A stretch of 64,000 nucleotides of DNA, taken from positions 124,001 to 188,000 of the forward strand of contig CAVRAZ010000007.1 in NCBI GenBank assembly GCA_963719135.1. Reading direction: 5' to 3'. A program made the translations under genes and the position numbers. The notes beneath the pieces are model-generated. The model was not told the DNA's origin, ran no database searches, and was given only the letters and a program-made list of their open reading frames with translations. This document shows, one piece after another, positions 8,651 to 16,363 of this stretch. How positions within the stretch are numbered: the stretch's first letter is position 1; the number at the start of each line of letters is the position of its first letter. This DNA is from CAVRAZ01 sp963719135. GTDB lineage: Bacteria; Pseudomonadota; Gammaproteobacteria; DSM-19610.

Positions 8651-8790
8651 AGACTTGCATATATGCGTGTCAGACGATCCGCCTTTGTCGTCATTCCGGC
8701 GCAGGCCGGAATCCAGCGGCCGTCGCCCCAATGGATTGCGGCCTGCGCCGGAATGACGGTCAAACTTGTCAACCATTTATGCAAGTCTCA
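8649..8790. repeat. REP pair enclosed by 13-bp perfect inverted arms
   Basis: Outer arms TGAGACTTGCATA (8649-8661) and TATGCAAGTCTCA (8778-8790) are perfect. Inside are the inverted REP arms GTCATTCCGGCGCAGGCCGG (8690-8709) and a complementary arm ending at 8757. Located between gltA and the Crp-like gene. Confidence 0.75.
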
Positions 8791-8910
8791 TTAGGTGGTT
8801 TTCCAGTCCGCGCAGATTAACATCTGCAGCGCCTACCCGATATAATCGCGGCGGATACCAACACCGGTTTTGTATTCCCAACGAGCGAACGACGCGCGGA
8901 GGCGCGGCAT

Positions 8911-9411
8911 TTGAAAAGCCGGGACACCGAGATCGCCTGGGAAGGGCCGCCGCAGTGCCGGCGTTGCGGCATGCGCGATCTCGTGTTGTTCGCCGATCTC
9001 CGGCAGGACGATTTCCGGCTGATTCATCAGCCGATCTACGAAGTGCGCTTCGACGTTGGCGACATCGTCTACCAGCCGGGCGACCGCCCCGATTACGTGT
9101 TCACCGTACGCGCGGGTCTGGTCAAGCTGGTGCAGTATCTGGCCAACGGCGGACACCGCCGCGTGCGCCTGCTGTCGCAGGGCGACGCGCCGGGCATGGA
9201 GGCGCTGCTGGGCCAGGATTATCAGCACGAGGCCCGCGTGCTCGAAGCGCTGCTGGTCTGCCGGATTCCGGTGTCGGTGGTGGAGCGCTTGAGCCGCGAC
9301 ACGCCGCGCCTGCACCGCCAGTTGCTGACGCGCTGGCAGCGCGCCGTGAGCGACGCCGACGCCTGGCTGACCGGCCTGTCCACCGGTACCGCGCAGGCGC
9401 GCGTCGGCTGA
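8911..9411 (+). CDS. Crp/Fnr-type sensor domain protein lacking the DNA-binding domain
   Basis: The 166-residue product has an N-terminal cysteine cluster, PQCRRCGMRDLVLF, reminiscent of FNR-type regulators, then a cyclic-nucleotide-binding-like beta-roll (FDVGDIVYQPGDRPDYVFTV to EALLVCRIPVSVVERL) and a dimerisation helix. It stops at LSTGTAQARVG, where family members continue into a winged helix-turn-helix (usual length about 220-240). None of the three frames after the stop gives a clear HTH. TTG start with GGAGG (8898-8902) 8 bases upstream. It is either a truncated or decayed regulator, or a ligand-binding protein acting without DNA contact. It lies upstream of the cytochrome bd genes. 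Confidence 0.7.
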   Translation: MKSRDTEIAWEGPPQCRRCGMRDLVLFADLRQDDFRLIHQPIYEVRFDVGDIVYQPGDRPDYVFTVRAGLVKLVQYLANGGHRRVRLLSQGDAPGMEALLGQDYQHEARVLEALLVCRIPVSVVERLSRDTPRLHRQLLTRWQRAVSDADAWLTGLSTGTAQARVG

Positions 9412-9559
9412 AGCCTGCATCCCCGGTCGCCATCCCTGCAGGAGTTCGCTTGCCCGCGAGCCGTCGTCGCGTGGCAGGTCTGCGGCCGGCGGTCGCTCCC
9501 GCCAACGGCGCCCGGCCCGGTCGTGCCTACCGGGCGTCCCAACCGAACGAAGTTTCGGC

Positions 9560-9577
9560 CACTGACAATTGTCAGTG
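9560..9577. promoter_or_regulatory. 18-bp perfect palindrome, candidate operator
   Basis: CACTGACAATTGTCAGTG is perfectly self-complementary. It lies between the Crp-like gene and the NifX-like/cyd genes, about 140 bases before the next start codon. Its TGAC-N4-GTCA core is similar in form to Crp/Fnr-superfamily operators (TTGAT-N4-ATCAA for FNR) but is not that consensus. The binding protein is unknown. Confidence 0.45.
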
Positions 9578-9715
9578 CGCAGACTCATGCCAACCCTCTA
9601 GACTCTGTCCAATTTCAATTTCCGGACCATAACCCCGTGTGCCCCGTGGATTCTTGGGACACCCGGTTTCGACGAATCGATGGGCCCGGCACGAACCGGG
9701 CGGGGAGCGAACACC

Positions 9716-10088
9716 ATGAAGATCGCAGTCGCCAGTCAGAACCGGCGCGAAGTGACAGGCCACACCGGCCGTTGCCGCAAGTGCTGGAGTTACGAAAGCG
9801 ACCGGGCTCGTGTGCGCGGGCGCGCGCTGCTCGAGCTGTCCAGGGACCAGGCGTTTCACGACAGTCCGCCGCACCTGGCGCATCCGCTCGACGGCGTCGA
9901 CGCCCTGATTTCCGGCGGAATGGGCAGCGGGCTGATCCGCCGCCTGGCCGCGCGCGGCGTCAAGGGTCTGGTGACGTTCCGAACCCGATCCGGATGCGGC
10001 GGTCGCCAAGTACTTGGCCGGCTGCCTGCCGGCGGGGGCTGTCGAGACGCACGCCGGCGGGCAGGATCATGCGTGCAACTGTCACTGA
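9716..10088 (+). pseudogene. NifX/NafY-like (dinitrogenase FeMo-cofactor family) protein with single-base frameshift
   Basis: Starts MKIAVASQNRREVTGHTGRC, typical of the small PF02579 fold, and continues with HPLDGVDALISGGMGSGL. The frame breaks at about 9977-9981 (TTCCGAA). Dropping one base restores EPDPDAAVAKYLAGCLPAGA and a tail DHACNCH ending at the TGA at 10086-10088, giving a family-like 123 residues. Nitrogenase genes are absent, so this is one of the stand-alone members whose role is unclear; metal or cluster binding is plausible from the Cys/His tail. A GGGGAG site precedes the ATG. The shift may be a sequencing indel. Confidence 0.7.
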
Positions 10089-10133
10089 ACGGCCGGATGC
10101 CGCGGTGCACGCGCTGAACGCCGAGACGGCGCA

Positions 10134-10370
10134 GTGAACAGGCTGCGTGCCGGCGCGTCGGGCAGTCGCCTCGTGCGCGAGTTGCTCGTCGTGGTGGCCC
10201 TCAAGCTGGCGATGCTCTACGGCCTGTGGTTCGCGTTCTTCCGCCAGCCGGTCGACCGCACGCTGTCCGCCGAGGACGTCAGCCGCAGCTTTCTCAATCA
10301 GTCCGACAGCGGCGGCCAGGCCGCCGCCGGCCACAACCTCAGCCTATTGAAACGGGATGGATCGCCATGA
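10134..10370 (+). CDS. cydP: Small cytochrome bd-associated subunit CydP
   Basis: The 78-residue protein has one membrane helix (ELLVVVALKLAMLYGLWFAF) followed by a short polar tail, matching the small CydP proteins encoded just before cydA in many proteobacteria. GTG start. Its stop codon overlaps the cydA start (ATGA), so it is coupled to the oxidase. The role is presumed assembly or stability of the bd oxidase, from position and family naming rather than a visible catalytic motif. Confidence 0.75.
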   Translation: MNRLRAGASGSRLVRELLVVVALKLAMLYGLWFAFFRQPVDRTLSAEDVSRSFLNQSDSGGQAAAGHNLSLLKRDGSP

Positions 10371-11929
10371 TTACAGAGCAGGTTATCGAGTTGTCGCGCT
10401 TGCAGTTCGCGCTGACGGCCATGTATCACTTTCTGTTCGTGCCGCTGACCCTCGGGCTGTCCTTTCTGCTGGTGATCATGGAATCGGTGTACGTGATGAC
10501 CGGCAAGGAAGTCTACAAGGACATGACCCGCTACTGGGGCAAGCTGTTCGGCATCAACTTCGCCCTGGGCGTGACCACCGGCATCACGATGGAGTTTCAG
10601 TTCGGCACCAACTGGGCCTATTATTCGCACTACGTCGGCGACATTTTCGGCGCGCCGCTGGCGATCGAGGGGCTGATGGCGTTCTTCCTGGAATCGACGT
10701 TCATCGGCCTGTTCTTCTTCGGGTGGGACCGGCTGAGCCCGCGGCGGCACCTGCTGGTGACCTTTCTGACCGCGCTCGGCTCGAACCTGTCGGCGTTGTG
10801 GATACTGGTCGCCAACGGCTGGATGCAGAACCCGGTCGGGTCGGAGTTCGATTTCGAAACCATGCGCATGGAAATGACCAGTTTCGCCGACGTGCTGTTC
10901 AACCCGGTCGCGCAGGTCAAATTCGTGCACACGGTCGCCGCCGGTTACGTCACCGGTTCGCTGTTCGTGCTGGGCATCAGCGCGTACTACCTGCTGAAAG
11001 GGCGTGACCTGGGCTTCGCGCGACGCTCGTTCGCCATCGCCGCGGGTTTCGGCCTGGCCAGCGTGCTCTCGGTGATCGTACTCGGCGACGAAAGCGGCTA
11101 CGAAGTGGGCGACGTCCAGAAGACCAAGCTGGCCGCCATCGAGGCCGAATGGGAAACCCAGGTACCGCCGGCGAGTTTCACGCTGTTCGGCTTCCCCAAC
11201 GAAAAGACGCACACGACGGACTACGCGATCCACATTCCCTATGCGCTGGGTCTGATCGCCACGCGCTCGGTGGACAAGCCGGTGCAGGGCATCAGCGACC
11301 TCAAGGCCGAGCACGAGCAGCGCATCCGCAACGGCATGGGCGCTTATGCGCTGCTGCAGAAGCTGCGCAGCGGGACATATACCGATGACGACAAAGCGGC
11401 CTTCAACGCCGTCAAGCAGGATCTCGGTTACGGGCTGCTGCTGAAGAAGTACACGCCCAACGTGGTCGACGCCACCGAGGAACAGATCGAGATGGCCGTC
11501 AACGACACGATACCGAAGGTCGCGCCGCTGTTCTGGGCGTTCCGCTTCATGGTCGGCGCCGGGTTCCTGATGCTGTTCATCTTCGTCGCGGCTTTCTATT
11601 ACTGCGCGAAGCGCGTCGCCGACCGGAAGCGGTGGTTGTTGCGCCTGGCGCTGTTCGGTCTGCCGCTGCCCTGGCTGTCGTCCGAGGCCGGCTGGTTCGT
11701 GGCCGAGTACGGCCGCCAGCCCTGGTCCATCGGCGAGGTGCTGCCGGTGCATCTCAGCACCTCGACGCTGACCTCGGGCGATCTGCTGTTCAGCATCGCC
11801 GGTTTCGTCGGTTTCTATACGCTGCTCTTGGTCGCGGAAATGTATCTGATGTTCCGCTTCGCGCGGCTCGGTCCCAGCAGCCTGCACACCGGGCGCTACC
11901 ATTTCGAAACCGCACCCACGCATTCTTGA
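10367..11929 (+). CDS. cydA: Cytochrome bd ubiquinol oxidase subunit I
   Basis: Heme-bearing subunit of the high-affinity quinol oxidase, in the inner membrane. The start at 10367 (MITEQVIELSRLQFALTAMY) is the conserved CydA N-terminus; the longer open frame upstream overlaps cydP and is not used. His21 near the N-terminus corresponds to the high-spin heme ligand. The periplasmic quinol-binding loop lies around residues 250-390, and EYGRQPWSIGEVLP is the family signature. 520 residues with about nine membrane spans. Followed after 14 bases by cydB. Confidence 0.96.
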   Translation: MITEQVIELSRLQFALTAMYHFLFVPLTLGLSFLLVIMESVYVMTGKEVYKDMTRYWGKLFGINFALGVTTGITMEFQFGTNWAYYSHYVGDIFGAPLAIEGLMAFFLESTFIGLFFFGWDRLSPRRHLLVTFLTALGSNLSALWILVANGWMQNPVGSEFDFETMRMEMTSFADVLFNPVAQVKFVHTVAAGYVTGSLFVLGISAYYLLKGRDLGFARRSFAIAAGFGLASVLSVIVLGDESGYEVGDVQKTKLAAIEAEWETQVPPASFTLFGFPNEKTHTTDYAIHIPYALGLIATRSVDKPVQGISDLKAEHEQRIRNGMGAYALLQKLRSGTYTDDDKAAFNAVKQDLGYGLLLKKYTPNVVDATEEQIEMAVNDTIPKVAPLFWAFRFMVGAGFLMLFIFVAAFYYCAKRVADRKRWLLRLALFGLPLPWLSSEAGWFVAEYGRQPWSIGEVLPVHLSTSTLTSGDLLFSIAGFVGFYTLLLVAEMYLMFRFARLGPSSLHTGRYHFETAPTHS

Positions 11930-11943
11930 GAGGAATCCGGATC

Positions 11944-13086
11944 ATGACACTCGACTATGAAACCTTGAAACTGATCTGGTGGGTGCTGGTCGGCGTACTG
12001 CTGATCGGCTTCGCCGTCACCGACGGGTTCGACATGGGCACCGGCGTGCTGCTGCCGTTCCTGGGCAGGAACGACGAGGAGCGGCGCGTGATCATCAATA
12101 CCGTCGGTCCGCACTGGGACGGCAACCAGGTCTGGTTCATCACTGCCGGCGGCGCGATCTTCGCGGCCTGGCCGTCGGTGTACGCTGCGGCGTTCTCCGG
12201 GTTCTACACGGCCATGCTGCTGGTGCTGTTCGCGCTGTTCTTCCGGCCCGTCGGCTTCGACTACCGCAGCAAGATCGAGAATCCGACCTGGCGCGGGCTG
12301 TGGGACTGGGGCCTGTTCGTCGGCGGCCTGGTGCCGGCGCTCGTGTTCGGCGTGGCGTTCGGCAATCTGCTGCAGGGCGTGCCGTTCGAATACGATGAGT
12401 TTCTGCGTTCGACCTACCACGGCGGTCTGTTCGGTCTGCTCAACCCGTTCGCGCTGCTGGCCGGTGTCGTCAGCCTGTCGATGCTGGTGATGCACGGCGC
12501 CGTCTGGCTGCAGTGGCGTACCACCGATCCGATCGCTGCGCGCGCGCGCTTCGCCGTACGCATCGCCGGCGTGGTGCTGATTGCCGCGTTCGCGCTCGCC
12601 GGTGTCTGGCTGGCGCTGGGCATCGACGGGTACCGGATCGTTTCGATGCCGCCGACCGGCGCGCTGCCCAACCCGCTGGCGAAGGTGGTCGAGGCGGGTG
12701 CGGGCGCCTGGCTGCAGAACTATCGCCTGTATCCCTGGATGATCGCAGCGCCCGTGACTGCGTTCGCCGGCGCCGCGCTGACGATGCTGCTGTCCACGGC
12801 ACGCCGCGTCGCGGTCGCCTTTGTGACCAGCGGACTGACGCTGGCCGGCGTGATTCTGACCGCGGGCTTTTCCATGTTTCCGTTCATCCTGCCCTCGAGC
12901 ATCCAGCCCAACAGCAGTCTGACGGTCTGGGACGCGCCGTCGAGCCTGATGACGCTGAAACTGATGTTCTGGGCCGCGGTGGTGTTCGTGCCGATCATCC
13001 TGCTGTACACGACCTGGACCTATCGCACGATGTGGGGCAAGGTAACCGTGCAGCAGATTCGCGACAATACGCACTCGGCCTACTGA
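11944..13086 (+). CDS. cydB: Cytochrome bd ubiquinol oxidase subunit II
   Basis: Partner subunit of CydA. The N-terminus LKLIWWVLVGVLLIGFAVTD followed by GFDMGTGVLLPFLGR and GPHWDGNQVWFI are hallmark CydB stretches. 380 residues and about eight membrane helices, ending in a cytoplasmic tail. GAGGAA upstream of the ATG. Part of cydP-cydA-cydB-cydX-ybgE. Confidence 0.96.
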   Translation: MTLDYETLKLIWWVLVGVLLIGFAVTDGFDMGTGVLLPFLGRNDEERRVIINTVGPHWDGNQVWFITAGGAIFAAWPSVYAAAFSGFYTAMLLVLFALFFRPVGFDYRSKIENPTWRGLWDWGLFVGGLVPALVFGVAFGNLLQGVPFEYDEFLRSTYHGGLFGLLNPFALLAGVVSLSMLVMHGAVWLQWRTTDPIAARARFAVRIAGVVLIAAFALAGVWLALGIDGYRIVSMPPTGALPNPLAKVVEAGAGAWLQNYRLYPWMIAAPVTAFAGAALTMLLSTARRVAVAFVTSGLTLAGVILTAGFSMFPFILPSSIQPNSSLTVWDAPSSLMTLKLMFWAAVVFVPIILLYTTWTYRTMWGKVTVQQIRDNTHSAY

Positions 13087-13100
13087 GAGGGACGACGACG

Positions 13101-13202
13101 ATGTGGTATTTTACCTGGATACTCGGTGTGGCGCTGGCGCTGGCGCTGGGCGTGATCAACGCCATGTGGCTCGAAAGCTCGCAATGTCTCGATGACGACT
13201 AG
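13101..13202 (+). CDS. cydX: Cytochrome bd small subunit CydX
   Basis: A 33-residue single-span protein starting MWYFTWILGVALALALGVIN and ending NAMWLESSQCLDDD, the typical CydX/CbdX form with a WY(F)xW start and conserved Glu after the helix. It stabilises the CydAB heme environment in E. coli. Lies 14 bases after cydB and overlaps the next gene by 11 bases. Confidence 0.93.
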   Translation: MWYFTWILGVALALALGVINAMWLESSQCLDDD

Positions 13203-13518
13203 CGGACCGTTGCAAAGCGTTCGCGTGGTGCGCTCCAGCGTTGAAAACCGGCTGCTCTACAGCGGGCCGGCGCGTGTGCTGTCGCTGCTGCTGGCGTCGG
13301 GGTTGAGCTTGTGGGTGCTGCTGTTTCCCAGTGCGGTCGCGCAAAGTCCGGCGCAGGTCCGGCACGGTCTGCTGGCGCTGGCCATGTGGGGCATCGCGGC
13401 GGGCTTCGTGCACGGCGTGGGTTACGTGCCGCAGCACGCCGTCTGGCGTGTCCTGCTCGGTCCGCTGGTCGCGCTGCCGCTGATGCTCGCGTCAGTCGCG
13501 TGGCTTACGGTGAAGTGA
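13192..13518 (+). CDS. ybgE: Cyd operon protein YbgE
   Basis: 108 residues with three hydrophobic helices, including RVLSLLLASGLSLWVLLFP and GIAAGFVHGVGYVP, the latter being the recognisable YbgE motif. It is encoded at the end of cyd operons; the exact function is unknown. The start at 13192 overlaps cydX by 11 bases, showing tight coupling. Confidence 0.85.
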   Translation: MTTSGPLQSVRVVRSSVENRLLYSGPARVLSLLLASGLSLWVLLFPSAVAQSPAQVRHGLLALAMWGIAAGFVHGVGYVPQHAVWRVLLGPLVALPLMLASVAWLTVK

Positions 13519-13552
13519 TGAAATTTCTTGTTCGTGACGGGAGTCGGATGCT

Positions 13553-14116
13553 ATGAAGAGTACGCTGTTGTTTGCAGCCCTGCTGGCTGCGTCTGCGCCG
13601 GCGTTCGCCGACGATGCGCAGCGCACCGCCGACAGCCGCGCGCTGGTCAAGGAATTCGGCGGGTCGCTGAAGGCCGAGTTGATGGCCGCGATGCAGGCGG
13701 GCGGGCCTGTGGCCGCAATCGGTGTTTGTAACGAGAAGGCGCCGGGCATCGCGCAGACGCTGGCGACGCGCCAGGGCTGGAAAATCGGCCGCACGGCATT
13801 GAAGGTGCGCAATCCTGCAAACGCCCCCACCGACTGGCAGCGCGAAGTGCTGAATCGCTTCGAGACCGCCAAGGCGCAGGGCGCGGACGTCAATACGCTG
13901 GAGTATGCCGAAACCGTGGCGACCGAATCCGGGTCCGAGTTCCGGTATATGAATGCGATTCCGACCGGCCAGGTGTGCCTGGCCTGCCACGGCCCCGCGC
14001 TGGCGCCCGAGGTCGGGGCGAAAATCAAGGCCCTCTACCCTGACGATCAGGCCACCGGGTTCCACGCGGGCGACATCCGCGGTGCTTTCGTCATCGTGCA
14101 ACCGGTACAGAACTAG
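13553..14116 (+). CDS. Periplasmic Tll0287-like (DUF3365) c-type heme protein
   Basis: 187 residues beginning with a Sec signal peptide (MKSTLLFAALLAASAPAFA then DDAQ). The mature domain resembles the Tll0287/DUF3365 sensor fold (VCNEKAPGIAQ, NPANAPTDWQREVL) and has a CxxCH heme-c site in VCLACHGPAL. It could sense oxygen, redox state or small ligands, or act as an accessory electron carrier. Placement right after the bd oxidase operon suggests a redox role. The downstream hairpin pair separates it from the flavin oxidoreductase. Confidence 0.8.
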   Translation: MKSTLLFAALLAASAPAFADDAQRTADSRALVKEFGGSLKAELMAAMQAGGPVAAIGVCNEKAPGIAQTLATRQGWKIGRTALKVRNPANAPTDWQREVLNRFETAKAQGADVNTLEYAETVATESGSEFRYMNAIPTGQVCLACHGPALAPEVGAKIKALYPDDQATGFHAGDIRGAFVIVQPVQN

Positions 14117-14141
14117 GGTAGCGCTGATCAATTCGTAGGTC

Positions 14142-14208
14142 GTCATACCGGCGAAGGCCGGTATCCAGTATTTTGAAGAGCCTGGCTGCCGGCTTTCGCC
14201 GGCATGAC
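14142..14208. repeat. REP pair (GTCATACCGGCG type)
   Basis: GTCATACCGGCGAAGGCCGG (14142-14161, continuing TATCCAG) and an inverted partner ending GCCGGCATGAC at 14208 flank about 15 bases. CTGATCAATT before and AAATCAGCGGTTCCCT after match the outer context of the REP at 8515-8587. Probably also serves as an intergenic hairpin after the heme protein gene. Confidence 0.7.
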
Positions 14209-14269
14209 GAATAAATCAGCGGTTCCCTCGACTGGAACCAGCGCGCGGCGTCGCGCAGACAGGACATAC

Positions 14270-15412
14270 ATGAAACGAATCACGATCATCGGCGCCGGTT
14301 TCGCGGCATTGACCGCCGTGCGCGCGCTGCGCGGGCGCGACCGGTCGGCGGAGATCACGCTGATCGCCCCCGAAGCCGCGTTTCTTTACTATCCGAGTCT
14401 GATCCGGGTGCCGGCCGGACTGCGGTCGCGCGACGACCTGCGCATCGACCTCGACGGCATTCTGAAGAAATACGCCGTGCGGTTTCATCAGGGCCGCGTG
14501 ACCGGCGTCGAGGAGGGCGGCCGGCTGGTCAGAACCGACACCGGCGAGGTGCGCAACGACGGTCTGTTGATCGCTTCCGGCGGCCGTTTCATAAAGAAAC
14601 TGCCGGGCATCGAACAGGCGCTGACCCTCTGTGAGGGTGTCGCCGCGGCGGAAGCGATCCGTGATCGCCTGCGGTCCATGGACGGCGGCACCGTGGCGGT
14701 GGGTTTCGGCGGGAATCCCAACGAACCGGCGGCGATGCGCGGCGGCCCGATGTTCGAACTGCTGTTCGGCGTCGATACGCTGCTGCGCCGGCAGAAACGC
14801 CGCGAACATTTTCGTCTGGTCTTCTTCAATCCCGCGCCGCAACCCGGCAAGCGTCTCGGCGAGAAAGCGGTGGCCGGGCTGCTGCGCGAAATGGCGCGGC
14901 GCGGAATCGAAACACACCTCGGTCACAAGCTGCTCGGTTTCGAGGCAGGCAAGGTCAAAACGGAAGGCGGCGAGATCACATCGGAACTCATTCTGTTCAT
15001 GCCGGGCATGACCGGTTCGGCCTGGCTGCAGGGCAACACCTGGCTGCCGCTGTCGGCAGGCGGTTTTGTCCACGCCGACGAGCAGTGCAAGGTGACCGGC
15101 ACCGACGCCGTCTATGTCGCGGGCGACAGCGGCAGCTATCCGGGTCCGGACTGGATGCCCAAGCAGGCGCACCTGGCGGATCTGCAGGCCAAAGCGGCGG
15201 CGGCGAACCTGGTCGCGGAGCTGGCCGGAACCCGACCGGCCGCCAAATTCCGTCCCGAACTGATCTGCATCGTCGACACGCTGGACAAGGGTATCCTGGT
15301 CTATCGCGACCTGAAGCGTTCCATCGTCTTTGAGGCACGGTGGCTGCACTGGGCCAAGCGCCTGTTCGAGTGGCACTACCTGCGTCCGTACCGGCGCTTG
15401 GCGCGGGGGTAG
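14270..15412 (+). CDS. NAD(P)/FAD-dependent oxidoreductase, SQR/NDH-2-like
   Basis: 380 residues from the start at 14270 (AGGAC upstream); the frame extends 22 codons further up without a ribosome site. It has the Rossmann motif GAGFAALTAVRAL, FLYYPSLIRVPAG as in sulfide:quinone reductase and flavocytochrome-like members, and the late FAD motif VYVAGDSGSYPGPDWMPKQA. Family relatives oxidise sulfide or NADH and reduce quinone at the membrane. The paired redox cysteines of classical SQR are not evident, so the substrate is undetermined. The C-terminal amphipathic stretch (WAKRLFEWHYLRPYRRLARG) could attach to the membrane. Confidence 0.75.
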   Translation: MKRITIIGAGFAALTAVRALRGRDRSAEITLIAPEAAFLYYPSLIRVPAGLRSRDDLRIDLDGILKKYAVRFHQGRVTGVEEGGRLVRTDTGEVRNDGLLIASGGRFIKKLPGIEQALTLCEGVAAAEAIRDRLRSMDGGTVAVGFGGNPNEPAAMRGGPMFELLFGVDTLLRRQKRREHFRLVFFNPAPQPGKRLGEKAVAGLLREMARRGIETHLGHKLLGFEAGKVKTEGGEITSELILFMPGMTGSAWLQGNTWLPLSAGGFVHADEQCKVTGTDAVYVAGDSGSYPGPDWMPKQAHLADLQAKAAAANLVAELAGTRPAAKFRPELICIVDTLDKGILVYRDLKRSIVFEARWLHWAKRLFEWHYLRPYRRLARG

Positions 15413-15454
15413 GCTGTGGTCCTTGCGCCTGCGAAGGGTGCCGGAGTGCGAAGG

Positions 15455-15722
15455 AAAGAGCCTTTTACCGCAAAGGCGCGCTAAGGCGCGCGAGGTAACT
15501 TTCTTGTCTCCGGTTCGAAGCCTTGCGCGGCAACATTGTCACGGATTGCGACAGGTGGGGGACCCGGACCCTCTTGCTGCCGGCACGCTGGCTCTCGCGA
15601 CACCCGTTGCCGGTCCACGCGCCTGCCGTCGTCGTCCCGAGCGATAATTTTGGCGGTCAATCGGTGTAGCAGAAAAATCCTTTGTGCGCCTTAGCGCGCC
15701 TTTGCGGTAAAAGGCTTTTTTT
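15455..15722. repeat. 33-bp inverted repeats flanking a 190-bp non-coding segment
   Basis: AGCCTTTTACCGCAAAGGCG CGCTAAGGCGCGC (about 15458-15490) is mirrored, with one mismatch, by GTGCGCCTTAGCGCGCCTTT followed by GCGGTAAAAGGCT (15684-15716). No ORF lies between. They belong to the same dispersed family as the arms at 8.3/8.6 kb. The remainder of 15413-15853 shows nothing else. Confidence 0.65.
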
Positions 15723-15853
15723 CTCGCCCTGGCATCCTCAGCGGTCTGGAATAATTTCATCCGCACACCGCAATGACACCCGGCCTCGCTTCTTGCCGGG
15801 GCGCTGTTACAATACGGCGCCTGTAGCCAGTCCCACTCGACAGGAAGGTGCGT

Positions 15854-16330
15854 ATGAAACGAATATCGATCCGGGCCTTGCTGGCCTCCGTTCTGCTGTT
15901 CACCGGGTTCGCGCCTCAGGCCGAAAGCCAGCTCGAAACCAACCTCAGCGCCGGCAAGGCGTTTCTCGAAACCAACGCCAAAGCCGAAGGCGTCCAGACC
16001 ACGGCAAGCGGGTTGCAGTACAAGGTGATCCGGCCGGGCAACGAAAACGGCAAACGCCCGGGTCCGACCAGCAGCGTCACCGTCAACTACGAAGGCCGCC
16101 ACCTGAACGGCGGGGTCTTCGACAGTTCCTATCAGCGCAACCAGTCGATCACGTTCGGCCTCAACCAGGTCATCAAGGGCTGGACCGAAGGACTCCAGTT
16201 GATGACCGAGGGCGCCAAGTACCAGTTGTTCATTCCTGCGGACCTGGCGTACGGCGAACGCGGCGCCGGCGGGGCGATCGGCCCGGGCGAAACGCTGATT
16301 TTCGACGTCGAGCTGTTGAAGGTCGATTGA
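15854..16330 (+). CDS. FKBP-type peptidyl-prolyl isomerase, exported
   Basis: 158 residues with an N-terminal signal peptide (KRISIRALLASVLLFTGFAP), a short helical linker (LSAGKAFLETNAKAEGV) and one FKBP domain: GLQYKVIRPG, VTVNYEGRHLNGGVFDSSY, GWTEGLQLMTEGAKYQLFIP, LIFDVELLKV. This is the FkpA/Mip arrangement but with a short dimerisation arm. It acts on periplasmic or outer-membrane protein folding. ATG 15854 is preferred because AGGAAGG ends just before it; a GTG 6 bases upstream lacks spacing. Confidence 0.88.
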   Translation: MKRISIRALLASVLLFTGFAPQAESQLETNLSAGKAFLETNAKAEGVQTTASGLQYKVIRPGNENGKRPGPTSSVTVNYEGRHLNGGVFDSSYQRNQSITFGLNQVIKGWTEGLQLMTEGAKYQLFIPADLAYGERGAGGAIGPGETLIFDVELLKVD

Positions 16331-16363
16331 GCCGGCATCCGGATGGCTTCCGGAGGACAGGCT

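Noticed and set aside
10298..11923. 541-codon minus-strand ORF over cydA
   Set aside because: Antisense shadow of a clear membrane-protein gene; composition is Gln/Arg/His-rich without domains.
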